64,000 bases of DNA from Pseudocercospora fijiensis CIRAD86 (Eukaryota > Ascomycota > Dothideomycetes > Mycosphaerellales > Mycosphaerellaceae): contig NW_006921536.1 in the NCBI RefSeq assembly GCF_000340215.1, positions 136,886 to 200,885 on the forward strand. The letters run 5' to 3'. A program made the position numbers and the translations under genes. Each line of letters opens with the position of its first letter. Positions within the stretch are counted from its first letter, which is position 1. Below are positions 52,696 to 63,038 of the stretch, piece after piece. The notes beneath the pieces are model-generated. The model was not told the origin of the DNA. It searched no databases and saw nothing but the letters and a program-made list of their open reading frames with translations.

Positions 52696-55110
52696 ATGGC
52701 TAAATCTCTATTATACGACGAGTTTCTCGATAATTTTATCGCCGGCGGCGGTAACGACGGTAACGGCGCGGCGGCGGCGGCGGTAGTAGTAGTAGAGGGT
52801 ACGGAGGGCGCGGAAATAGTAGTAGAAGGCGCGCTCTCGGCGGTAGTTGTTAAGTCGTAGGAAGAGGTAGAAATAGCGGTAGAAATGGTAGTAGAAGGCG
52901 CGCTCTCGGCGGTAGTTATTAAGTCGTAGGAAGAGGTAGAAATAGCGGTAGAAATAGTAGTAGAAGGCGCGCTTTCGGCGGTAGTAGGTATCGAGTCGTA
53001 GGAAGAGGTCCAATTTATCTCGGAGACACGTATTCGAGGTCGTAGTCGCTTACTAGACCTACCTCGCGAGCGTGTCGCTTTATCTAATAATAGGTTAGTA
53101 TCGCTACGACCTTAGAAGCACCTATTCTCGAGGAAGGCGCGCCGCCGTAGACCTATACTATAAGAGTCGGAATTCAGGTCTTACTAGGCGCTAGTAGACT
53201 ATGTTAATAACTTCGGAAAGTCGACTAAATACAAGTTTAAGTAGTATAAGCCGCAGAAGAACAAGAATAGCTCTAAATACCGCTACCTCTAGGTATATAG
53301 TTGCTTCGGACAGCTAGATAAGCGCACCTAGACTAACAACGATAATAAGATAAAGAAGAAGTCTCGCTCTAAGAAGATAGGTTGTTAGTTCTACTTCTAC
53401 GCCGTTGCTATCGATCTAAGCTAACCTAATAGTTAATAGGAGATCCGCTATTCTTCTAAAGATAGCTATTACTATTATAACTATAAGAAGGACGACGTTG
53501 TTGCCCTCGCTATATATAGGACTCGATTAAGGACTGTCTAATTTCTCGAAGAACTAGAGCGGCTCTAGTAGGCTCGGCTTCTAACCTCGAAGATTATAGC
53601 CTATTTCCGGGACCGTAGAGTTATTCTTAAACCGCAGGACTTATATAACATTGCTTAGAGCCGCAATATTAAAGCGAGACGACGTTGTAACTAGGCAGAG
53701 CGGATAGTCTAGTTGCTAGATAAGAATAGCATATTCTACGAGATAATTAACAACCCCGAGAATAGTACAATTCGAGCTATTATAGCACTCTATCTAAAGT
53801 CGCTCGAGGCCTTTAAGAAGACACTACACACCTTAATTATTAACACTATATACTCGACTAATATCTATAACCTCGAGCTAATAGACATAGTAGCCGCTAG
53901 CCCTATAAATAATACGATTAAGCTAGGTATTAGTCTTGTCCGTCCGAAGCCTAACAAAGCGGACTTTGTATAGTTACTATAGGCTATACGGAAAGGCCTT
54001 AAACAAGCCGGCTATGTAATGCCTATTGTTATAGGTACTAACCGTAAAGAAGCACTTATAACCGCTATCGATATAGTATATCCGGACTCGGTGAATATCG
54101 TCTATAACTAGCATCTATAATAAGACGTGCTTACGCGCGTACGTAAGGAACGAGGCGACTTTACATAGATTAAGGTTAACGGCTTATAGACGGACAGCCC
54201 CTATATAAGCAAGTTTCTATAGCTATTCTGCTATACTATCTATTGCTAGACTAAGGACGAGTTTAACGATAGCGTTAAGAAGCTCGACAACGTCTATCCC
54301 TAGTTTAAACGATACCTATATAAGGAATAGTAGCGGTTTAAGACGAGGATCGTAGACTACTAGACTAACGAGGTCGCTTACTTTAGCTATAAGACAACCT
54401 CTCGAGTAGAAGCTACGTATAGAAGGATCAAACAATAGCTTAACTATAGTAGCCGCTACGATATCTTTACCCTCTTCGAGAGCCTAATTAACTAGTAGGT
54501 AGAAGGCTATAACCAGCGGCGTATTTAGCTTGCTAAGAACCTAAAGAAGTGCAATAAGGCACTAACTAGCCCTTTTTAGGCGAGCGTGTCTCGCACTATT
54601 AGTAACTATTGTCTACTTTAAGTAAAGGCTCTTTATATAAGAGCCGTAGCACTTCTAAGACAGCAGACTAACGATAATAGCAACGAGGTTAATTATTTAG
54701 CGTTCTCGTATAGCTGTCCGCAATGCCGCTATAACGACTATCTTAGTAGGACCTATAGATACCCTTGCCTTTACGATATTATAAAGCTTCTTAAGACAGG
54801 TAGAAGCCGTACTATGCTATTGCCGAGCCACTTCTACGCTTACTAGTTTATCGACTTCCGTAGGACCTTCCGTCTACGAGAGCTAGAGATTATATATAGT
54901 AACTAGAAGCTATTAACTAGCGGCGCTACTCTATATACAATAAAGCGCGCATTAACGGCTCGAGAATTAGACGATATAAACACTATTGCCGTTACTAAGA
55001 AGTAGAAGATAATAGCAATAGCGATAATAGCGGACTTTATACTAGAACTAGGCGTATCGCTTACTTAGCTTCGTACGACCGTTACTAAGCACTATAAGTG
55101 CGTAAAGAGC
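52696..55110 (+). pseudogene. MULE transposase remnant
   Basis: From MAKSLLYDEFLDNFIAGGGN the frame passes a tandem-repeat region and then a FAR1-like DNA-binding part (SSKYRYL, YSCFGQLDKRT, SRSKKIGC). The catalytic part contains LELIDIVAASPINNT, ALITAIDIVYPDSVNIVYN-(Q)-HL (the usual HLLCxWH block) and ESLIN...VEGYNQRRI. Near the end YRYPCLYDIIKLLKTGR and LLPSHFYAY-(W)-F resemble the SWIM-type Cys/His tail with the HPHW-like box. Dozens of TAG/TAA codons interrupt it; several expected Cys and His read Tyr, as TGC-to-TAC and CAC-to-TAC changes. Past 55,110 the frame becomes Gln-rich (CAG/TAG repeats). Confidence 0.82.
52819..53005 (+). repeat. 69-bp tandem repeat in the MULE N-terminal region
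   Basis: Units starting GTAGTAGAAGGCGCGCT begin at 52819, 52888 and 52957 (exactly 69 bp apart, 23 codons). Each encodes VVEGALSAVV followed by KS and EEVEIAVE. The third copy is partial. Confidence 0.85.
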
Positions 55111-55814
55111 TAATGCCGCACTTAATAGTGTCCTTACTAGAAGGCTAATCGTGCCTATAGCGCTGCTTGTTACCCTTCTAGCTTCGAGTGCTTCAATCTA
55201 CGAGTCGAGTCTTTACTTCTAGTCGCTCCGTAGCCTCCTTCTAAGTTAGATTCACTCCGGCGAGAGATTGAAGACCTACGTATACGTAAGAGGCTTCGAT
55301 TACAGGCAGAAGAACAGTAGGTACGGCAACAACTTGAATATAACTAATAGTAGGCAGCGTTAATTAAACAATAGCGATAGTAGGCTGCTTAGCAACAATA
55401 CTACTAAAGACAGTAGTAGCAGCAGTACTTACTTATATAGCTATTAGTACGGCTAGCAGTAGTACTATTGTATTAGAATGTGCTATAGCAATAACACTAT
55501 TAGTTTACTTAGTAGCGCTATCTATAGCAATAATAATAGTCTAGTTAGCAGCTAAGAGACTAGTATAAGCTAGTATATATAGCCTCGCGTGGTTACAAGG
55601 CGGTAGGTCGTAACCCGCTTAGACCTAAGTAGATAGAGCGCTCGCACTTGCCTAATACAACTAATAATACCTTCAATTTTGCTATATTACTAATTTGCTA
55701 ACAATCTTTAGCTTCATAGCTAGCAGCAGTGTGGTTGCCCGGTCGGAGGTGGTTGCGGGGACCAGATTATCGATTCTACACGCGATTTTGTATGGAACAG
55801 CCGATCTCATAATC

Positions 55815-55867
55815 CCGGGTTATGCTGGGGCTCGGGTGGGTAGCTGGGGCTCGGGGAAGAGACGAGG
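55815..55867 (-). repeat. right terminal inverted repeat of the MULE
   Basis: Inverse of the left repeat; followed by the direct repeat CTTGGGATT at 55868-55876. Confidence 0.92.
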
Positions 55868-56090
55868 CTTGGGATTACCCAACATCCTCGACGGACACGG
55901 CCCGGCATCCAGCTTAGCCCAGGCTATTACCATACGCATTTCCCTCTTTTTGACAAACTGCGAACCGGGCTGCCAGCTCTGCGACATCGTTCCACTACTT
56001 CACACATTATTATTTCTCTTGTGCCGACGACGCGCACATCGTGGAACGAGTGCAATTCTTCCAGCTTCAATCAACTTCCCCAGCCAAACC

Positions 56091-56884
56091 ATGGCACCAC
56101 AGCAGAAGCAGCGCAAGATGGCGATCGTCGGCAGCAGGTCTGTCGGTAAGTGGCCTGGCCCATCTCTTCTGCATGCATGTGACATCAATGAACCATAATC
56201 CCTGACACTACGAACACGAACGAACCACTCTCGCACCCGACACAAACAAAGAAGAAAAAAAAACACATCCACCACCACCACTAACACCACATTGTGCACC
56301 CTTCCCAGGCAAATCCTCCCTCACAGTCCAATACGTCGACGGCCACTTCGTCGACTCCTACTACCCGACCATCGAAAACACCTTTAGCAAAGTAATCCGC
56401 TACCGAAACCAAGACTTCGCGGTAGAAATCATCGACACGGCCGGTCAAGATGAATACACGCTCCTCAACAACAAACACTTCATCGGCGTGCACGGCTACA
56501 TGATCGTATACTCGGTCGCGAGCAAACAGAGTTTCGAAATGGTACGCATCATCCGCGACAAAATCCTAAATCATTTGGGCGCCGATGCCGTCCCGATCAT
56601 GGTGGTTGCGAATAAGAGTGATTTGAGGCCGGAGCAGAGACAGGTGAGTGCGGGGGAGGGGAAGAAGGTGGCCGAAGAGCTGGGGTGTGGGTTTGTGGAG
56701 GCGAGTGCGAGGTATAATGAGAATGTTGGGAAGGCGTTTGAGGTGAGTGTTGGGGGATTCCGTGTCAAGGCATGAATGAGGGAGGGAGACTAATGCTGTC
56801 GCGTAGGGGATGATTGGTGAGATTGAGAAAGGTCAGGAAGCTGGACAGCCAAAGGAGGGGAATAAGTCTTGCGCGATGATGTGA
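56091..56884 (+). CDS. Rheb small GTPase (RhbA/Rhb1)
   Basis: Rheb activates TORC1. Three exons (56091-56145, 56309-56742, 56807-56884) join to 188 residues in frame. The first intron splits the P-loop codon in GSRSVG-KSS; the Arg in this loop is typical of Rheb where Ras has Gly. Other motifs: effector region YYPTIENTF, DTAGQDEYTLLNNKHFIGVH, VVANKSDL, VEASARYNENV, and the C-terminal CAMM farnesylation box. The ATG (ACCATGG) is in ideal context. The gene is complete. The MULE ends 224 bp upstream, so its promoter may lie partly inside the element. Confidence 0.95.
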
Positions 56885-57547
56885 GGAGATGAAAGCCTCA
56901 GGTTGCGGATTTGAGCGCAAGAAGAGGAATATACGATTGCACGCAAGGCCACGGTGTACTGCCGCGCTGCTCTGGGTGGAGGATTATTTGTGATTTCTGG
57001 GAGGAAGCGAAGGGGACAATAGACGGCGCATTATACCACGATTGCTTGAAACAATCATTCTGAGGACTCAAGGAGGGTGGGAGGAGATCTAAGAGCTAAG
57101 CTCAAAGTAGGGTCTTCGTTTGCAGGGGCGTTATGTGAAGCAATGGCGCTGGGTAGAGGAATTGATAGGATTAGTATGCTTTTAGCGGGATAGAGATGAG
57201 ATGTACCTGTATCGAACGCGCATTGTATTGTGTGCCTGTGAACATACTGTAAGCAGTTTCCCAGCTGGGTGAAGAGGCATCATGGCATTGTGAAATAGTC
57301 TGGCAGGCCATATGTGCCGGGACAAGGATGAATGATGGTGACAGTCAAATGCCCGTGTGCTTCATTTGCTCTGGACTGCTCTTGAGATATCTACTCCGCC
57401 AAGCCAAAGAATGTGCATTGGTTTCGTTTTGCAGTCGGTCGAAGTGATATTGTGAGCGAATGTACGCGTGGGTCGCATGCTCTCGTAAGATCCACCTGCC
57501 TGCTTGCCTGCCACCTGCAAAGAAAGGACATTGACGTTCTTGCTTCC
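56885..57547. other. Rheb 3' flank, no gene seen
   Basis: No protein-like frame on either strand. Confidence 0.45.
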
Positions 57548-57742
57548 TCACAAGATTCCCTCCTCGATGAGGCCCTGAAGAAGCCTGGCACTGAGCTTGG
57601 GCGACGAACCTCCCTCGTCGATGTCGGCGTCCTGGGGAAGGCTGGTGTCAGGCTTGGGCGACGAAACTCCCTCGTCAATGTCGGTGTCCCGAGGAAGGCT
57701 GGTATCAGGCTTGTTCGACTCCGCCATAGCTGAGGAATGCAA
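57548..57742 (-). CDS. possible small protein with two 20-residue repeats
   Basis: The ORF reads MHSSAMAESNKPDTSLPRDT and then a second copy of the block PDTSLP-x-D-x-DIDEG-x-SSPK. The DNA repeat (60 bp) is visible on the plus strand at about 57,596-57,715. It is acidic and short, with no known domain. It may be an exon of a larger gene or merely a repeated intergenic segment. Other frames across the same repeat are also open. Confidence 0.25.
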   Translation of the reverse strand: MHSSAMAESNKPDTSLPRDTDIDEGVSSPKPDTSLPQDADIDEGGSSPKLSARLLQGLIEEGIL

Positions 57743-57956
57743 GTAGAGCTCCTAGTCCATGCGCTTCCACCTACGTAGGCGTTTCGTGCTTTTTTGCTTT
57801 ATTTTCCAGACTCTTTTCTCCAATAAATTTCGCACTCTTCGGGTAGTGACCAGGTTGCGCAGCTTCTAACGTGCTCTGCACCCCTCACAACAAATGCAGT
57901 GTATCTCACGACAAATGTAGTTCTGCTTCAAGCAAGGACATTCTGAGACGGACTCT

Positions 57957-58075
57957 GGCTCCGAGTCGGATTCGCTAGAGCTCGACGATTCGCTGGAGCT
58001 CGACGATTCGCGAGAGCTCGACGATTCGTTAGAGCTCGACGATTCGTTAGAGCTCGACGAGTCGCTAGGGCTCGA
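57957..58075 (-). repeat. 18-bp tandem repeat encoding Ser/Glu-rich sequence
   Basis: About six units of GAGCTCGACGATTCGYTR (plus strand) lie end to end just beyond the Elf1 stop codon. On the minus strand a frame continuing from inside the Elf1 3' end reads them as repeats of SSSSNE/SSSSRE and then ends in a Cys-rich tail (SECPCLKQNYICREIHCICC) at about 57,866. Whether this is translated is open. Confidence 0.7.
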
Positions 58076-58100
58076 CGCCGTTGGCGATGTCCTGTGTGTC

Positions 58101-58668
58101 TCAGTCATCAGCATAGTCTGCCTCGTCTTCCACTCCTTCGTCATCTATGAACCCTTTGTCTTCATCCGTGTACGTCTCGCCTGGCGCAAGTCCTGCACGT
58201 GATGCTGCGGCGGAGGCAGTTGGCCGGTAAGTCGCCGGCTGCGCGGTTCCTGACGCGGTCTCCTTGGCAACGGTGTCGCATGCATCGATCCAGTCCGAAT
58301 AGACATCGACAGGTTGGGAGAGATCTACGACAGTGTCAGCTGAGATACGCATCTTGCAAAGGCGGTCAGAGAGCATACAGTTGGTGCCAGTCTGAAAGGA
58401 TTGGGAGCATGATTTGCAGCTCAGATTTCCAACGCCAGCCTTCTTATCGATCTTGACGGAGACGGAGTTTTCGTGGTTGCAGAATACGCACTTGAAGGCA
58501 GTGCCGAGCACCTCTTTCTGGGTGGAGTCAGCTTTAAGTTCAATGCATGCACCGTGATGGCCAGAGCATACCTTCTTCTTCACTGGACCTCGCGACGACT
58601 TCTTACGTTTGCCCTGCCTTCGCGTGAGCTTTGGATCAGTCTGCGCTTCAAAATGGTAGTCATACCAT
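58101..58668 (-). CDS. Elf1 transcription elongation factor
   Basis: Elf1 is a small zinc-ribbon protein that travels with RNA polymerase II. Four exons: 58666-58668 (only the ATG), 58572-58613, 58379-58517 and 58101-58324. They join to 135 residues: [15 protein letters not shown], then [59 protein letters not shown] and an acidic tail ([18 protein letters not shown]). The four cysteines C-x2-C and C-x2-C form the zinc site. All junctions are GT-AG with in-frame fit; the start exon of exactly three bases is ATG followed by GTATGA. The acidic tail is longer than in yeast but typical of filamentous fungi. Confidence 0.92.
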
Positions 58669-59236
58669 GGTCGCGAATGTGTGTTATCTGCTGCTGACTG
58701 TGATGATACTTCTGGGTGTCGATATTGTTGTCGCCAGAAAGATGTGCAGCGCAGGAAGATGTCCGACGCAGGAAGAAGGCTTTGGAGGCAGCTTTGTCTG
58801 TCTGTCTGTGTTGATGTGAAGAATGACGGCAGCCGCAAGCAAGCCTTAGCAAGCGCAGAGCTTGGACCTGAATGAGGCTCAAACCTTAATCACCAGCGCT
58901 TGCCCGGCAACGTTCACGTGCCTGCTTCACCTGACGCTGACGGCCACTCACGGCGAGCTCCTACGCTTGATAATGTTTGGAGAGGCCTATCAGCGGCAAT
59001 GGCAAACATCACCTAACAAGTGGCACAGGTATCGTGCTTGCAGTCCTTATAGCCATTGCTGTGTCCGGTTGTGGCGGCACACTTCTTTGTAGCGTGCCTC
59101 CCTGAAAACAAAAGCACGTATCTTGCCTACCCCCGAAGTCCGATTACGACTGCTTCGATCAGATCATCGTTCCTGCCAAATCCACTTGAACGCGTCTTGA
59201 ATCAACTGCCACGACTGCCTGTGAGCTCACGAGAAG
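58669..59236. promoter_or_regulatory. divergent region, Elf1 / Urc1-like gene
   Basis: 568 bp between two divergently transcribed genes; contains the Elf1 leader. No other gene is supported. Confidence 0.45.
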
Positions 59237-61005
59237 ATGTCGGCCCCCGATGCCCTTTCCAGCAAGCTCGATGTCATCCTGGCGAAGCTGACCAAGCTGG
59301 AGCAAGGGCAGTCCACGCTGCAGCAAAATCACAGTGACCTTGGCTCGACTGTCGAAGCCATCAACGGCCGCGTCAATGCTCTTGCCGGCGTCAAGCAAGC
59401 TCAAGACGGCATTGCTCATGATGCGAGCTTTCCAAGCCCACGACTGGGTGCAGATAGCCCGAAGCTCATCCCACGAAGTCATCAGAAGCGTGGCAGCATT
59501 GGCTCTACAGACGGCCATGGACAGGATGTCAACGGCAACTCAACGTCTGTATCGCCTCCGCCCAGGCGGTCGAGCTTAACTAGCAAGATAATTCTTACCA
59601 GTTACCCAGGAAAGGCAAGCGCCGAGTACCACCCTTTCGTGCCTGTGACATTGACTGACCATACTCTTCATCCCTGCAGGCAGGAGTAGATCCCTTGCCA
59701 ATGGAATGGGGAGCCAGGGATTCAGCAAAACGTGGACCAGTAGTAGTCTCTCGCAACCCATCCACCATTGGAAGACGAAATGCCATTGGTGCACATGGAG
59801 GCTCATATTCCATTTACTATGCTCTTGCTGTAGGATCCAAGCAACTAGAAACAGACCACCGGCCAGACTTCACAAACACGGAGCCGGCCGCAACGATCGA
59901 AGCCAATCCGACATGGTGCGATCCCAAGAAGATTGTAGCTATGGACCCTTGGGGACATCTGGCGCCGTGGCTTTTCAACGACTACATCAAGAAAGAGAAC
60001 ATTGATATTCGGCCGACCATTGCCATCACGAAGGCCCACATGAAACTCCCCGAACTTGAGGAGAGTGTTCGGAAAGGTCGGCTGGTGCCAGACGGCAAAA
60101 TCTGTCTCAACGCCTCGGGAGAGCTTGCTGTGACCAAGGTCGCCGTGGAGCCGGTCTGGTACCTGCCAGGTGTAGCCGAACGCTTCGGTATCGACGAGGG
60201 CACGCTCCGGCGTTCGTTGTTCGAGCACACTGGTGGATCCTACCCTGAGCTCATCACGAGAAACGACATCAAACTGTTCCTTCCACCGATCGGAGGCCTG
60301 ACTGTGTACTGTTTCGGTGATCCTAAGAAAATGAGTGATCCTAATGTGAAGCTTGCTCTGAGAGTGCATGACGAGTGCAACGGTTCTGATGTCTTTGGGT
60401 CCGACATCTGCACGTGCCGGCCTTACCTGATTTTCGGCATCGAAGAGGCGGTCAAGGAAGCTCAAAAAGGCGGCAGCGGTGTCGTGATCTACTTCCGAAA
60501 AGAAGGTCGAGCACTTGGAGAAGTGACCAAGTATTTGGTGTACAATGCGCGAAAACGTGGCCTCGATCGCGCCAGTGAATACTTCAAACGCACTGAAAAC
60601 ATCGCTGGAGTGAAGGACATGCGTTTCCAAGCGCTTATGCCAGACATCCTCCACTGGCTAGGCATTACTAAGATCGACCGGATGCTGAGTATGTCGAACA
60701 TGAAACACGATGCTATTGTTGACCAGGGCATCCCGATCCACGAGCGCGTGCCGATCCCGGATGAGTTGATACCTGAGGACAGCAGAGTAGAGATCGACGC
60801 CAAGATTCATGCTGGATACTGTGAGTGTAGCGCTGAGCTCAATCTCGATTCGTAGCTGACCACTTCTGCAGTCACGACAGGGAAGATCATGACAGTAGAA
60901 GAGCTCAACAACGTCCAAGGAAGAGCTTGGGAAGATGTTGATGTAAGTCTCACCAAAACACTTTCAGCGTGAATGCACAAGCTGACAGATGTAATCTAGC
61001 ACTGA
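59237..61005 (+). CDS. GTP cyclohydrolase II-like protein (Urc1 type)
   Basis: This belongs to the GTP cyclohydrolase II group that includes Urc1 of the fungal uracil catabolic pathway. Four exons (59237-59614, 59680-60820, 60872-60942, 61000-61005) give 531 residues. The first ~95 residues include a coiled coil (LDVILAKLTKLEQGQSTLQQ) and a Ser/Arg-rich linker not needed for catalysis. Core motifs: KIILTSYPGK-AGVDPLPMEWG, NAIGAHGGSYSIYYALA, VALRVHDECN-like LALRVHDECNGSDVFGSDIC (zinc Cys), RPYLIFGIEEAVKEAQKG, VVIYFRKEGRALGEVTKYLV (GTP site RxEGR), and AGYFTTGKIMTVEELNN at the end. The first intron uses a GC donor (AAG/GCAAGC) and the last exon is six bases. The gene looks intact. Confidence 0.88.
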
Positions 61006-61470
61006 ATGTGTACACACGACATGTAAAAGTCGGTGCGTGTTAGGCTTTTGACAAAGGTACTTGAGCTGGAAATCGTACCTCGATGCTGAGCATAGAGGCG
61101 ACGATCATTCATGTGCTGTCTCGAATCGATGTCGAGACTTGCAACATGCAGCAGTTCGTAGATCAATCTGCAATCATAAATTTGCTGTTGACCGACTATC
61201 TGCCGCTTTATGCGCCAGACTTTGATGGTGTCGATCTCTTCACATTCTTGCTATATCCTTCAATACCGCTCCAGCGGTAGAGATGAAAATCTGGAGCCGT
61301 AGCCGCGACTCCTCAGACCCTTGAATTGTAACATGCCATGTCCTGGTTCGAGCATATTGAAAACTTCTCTTTTGGTTGGTATACTTACAACCTTGCTGTA
61401 AGGCCACTGCCCACAGACCGAACTTGACCCCGCTGTCTAGACCTCGAGTGCTCGGCAGCCGAAAGTAATG

Positions 61471-61516
<46 letters not shown>

Positions 61517-62729
61517 GTAGGCGCTCGCGAATGAATGATACGCCTTGAGGACCGGAAACGTGCGACGCGCAAACATGGCGTTCAAAAATTTGATAGCCAC
61601 GTGTCCCGCCCAAGGCATTACTGTACTGTATTGCATGGTATTCTGGTTGGCTGGTTGGTCGGTCTTACCACCGACCGTACGCCTGCCGATACAGGGAAAA
61701 GTTGTTCCAGTGTCATGATCACTGTAGCCCCGGGCATGTCGGTGAAAGCATCGATGAGCTGGCACTGGGCGACTGGCAGTTGAAGATGAACGCTACTGCT
61801 ACTACTCTTGCCCTGCCCTATGGGATAACACCGCCTGTTGTTCCTAAATGTGGTCCAATAAGCTGATCAAGACCACCCGACTTCCCCAAAGCTGCTCGTC
61901 CCCTGGTAATCACATCTGGGCCATCTGCAGCGCGTTCCTGAGCACCCAATAGTCGGCCACACGCCACGCAGCTCAGCACGCAAGCCTCCAGGCCCGCCGC
62001 GCCGGCGACTCTGCAGTTGAACCCAACTTTTGGATGCCGTCTTCTTGCCAGGTGGCAGCCATTTGGGGTCTCACCCATGCCTCTTCGGTATGTACTGTCG
62101 CTGCCACGCCAATAATAATGGCTGTCGTTCTGCAGCGGTCGGCGTCGTCCGATGGGCACGACTTGTGCCACATTGCTCCAAGGAACGCGAGTTGCGTGTC
62201 AGACCGACATGGCGGAAGACTTGGTTGGCGAGCGTAGCCAAGTACCGCGGATGCAGTTCTCCACTTGACGCTTGGAAACCGCCTGCGCTGGCAACTGGGA
62301 AAAGCAGAATAGATGAGCCTGAGGATGATGCAGCAGCAGCGGCTATCTAGCGCAGAGTCCAGATGCGTCGTGACAGCTCAGTCCACTGCTCTGCCCAAGA
62401 CCGGGGCCGAAGCGACCCGATTCCCTGCCGTGAGACTTAGGCACAATAATTGGATGACGCCTGCAAGGCTTGCCCAGGACACGAGTGCGAAGTGACATGG
62501 CTACTTCTGATCCCGTTCCCAGCTCCCTCCTTGATTCCCTCCAGAGAAGTATCTATACTTGACATATCGCCTCCCACTTGTAGGTGCTTCCCGTTCCCAA
62601 CAAGTCAACAGTCCTACTTGCCTTCACCCATACACCCATACACCCATTTGGCGTCTGATATACACATACCTATACAGCTTTGGACAATTCTGGATCCAGG
62701 CACGCGACACATCACCACCTATCTTCACA
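61006..62729. other. intergenic, no gene supported
   Basis: About 1.7 kb. Overlapping short ORFs on both strands (for example 61,818-62,350) give no domain and no start context. The only structured item is the ACT microsatellite. The last ~150 bp (62,590-62,729) are a CA/TC-rich leader for the following gene. Confidence 0.5.
61471..61516. repeat. (ACT)n microsatellite
   Basis: About 15 uninterrupted ACT triplets. Confidence 0.95.
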
Positions 62730-63038
62730 ATGGCAGTCAAATTCAGCCAATCCTCACTGGCGAAATCAAGCATTACACCACCACATCTCAATCGACAGTC
62801 TTCCTACAGCACTAGAAAAGACAGCGGTAGACCATCAGTAGACGCGACCTCCGCACTTTCCAATTTCGCATCAAGAAACGCGTCTCCAGGTCGCAAAAGC
62901 TCATCAAGCAGTTCCTCCGGCTCGCCCACAGACAGACGAACCAGTTGGGAAGACTGCAAAGCAACCCGCGAAGGCTACATCAGTTTCCCAGATTTCGATT
63001 CCCTCCAAAGCAACTTCGAATGCCAACGAAAGTCGTGA
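62730..63038 (+). CDS. small Ser-rich hypothetical protein, 102 aa
   Basis: It starts MAVKFSQSSLAKSSITPPHL in a good context (CACAATGGC) after a CA-rich leader. The middle is Ser/Arg-rich and probably disordered (SPGRKSSSSSSSGSPTDRRT). The end is ordered-looking: SWEDCKATREGYISFPDFDS followed by LQSNFECQRKS. The block W-x-D-x-KATREGYISFPDF seems familiar from small conserved fungal proteins of unknown function, but I cannot name it. No signal peptide or membrane segment. Confidence 0.6.
   Translation: MAVKFSQSSLAKSSITPPHLNRQSSYSTRKDSGRPSVDATSALSNFASRNASPGRKSSSSSSSGSPTDRRTSWEDCKATREGYISFPDFDSLQSNFECQRKS

Larger units (their letters stand above)
52446..55867 (+). mobile_element. Mutator-like element (MULE), RIP-inactivated core
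   Basis: 53-bp inverted repeats (one mismatch) starting CCTCGTCTCTTCCCC bound 3,422 bp, and the 9-bp target duplication CTTGGGATT is perfect (52437-52445 and 55868-55876). Both features are diagnostic of Mutator-like elements. The plus strand holds a degenerate MULE transposase. As in the two mariner-like elements, the ends (52,446 to about 52,600 and about 55,690 to 55,867) are free of RIP while the core is saturated. The right end is 224 bp before the Rheb start codon. Confidence 0.93.

Noticed and set aside
55695..56198. Plus-strand ORF through the MULE right end into Rheb exon 1
   Set aside because: Crosses a transposon inverted repeat and the target duplication; contains the Rheb start in frame only by chance.
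57391..57733. Arg-rich frames over the 60-bp repeat
   Set aside because: Several frames are open across the same repeat; no independent support.
59845..60654. Long minus-strand ORF of 269 codons
   Set aside because: Exact antisense of the conserved Urc1-like coding sequence.
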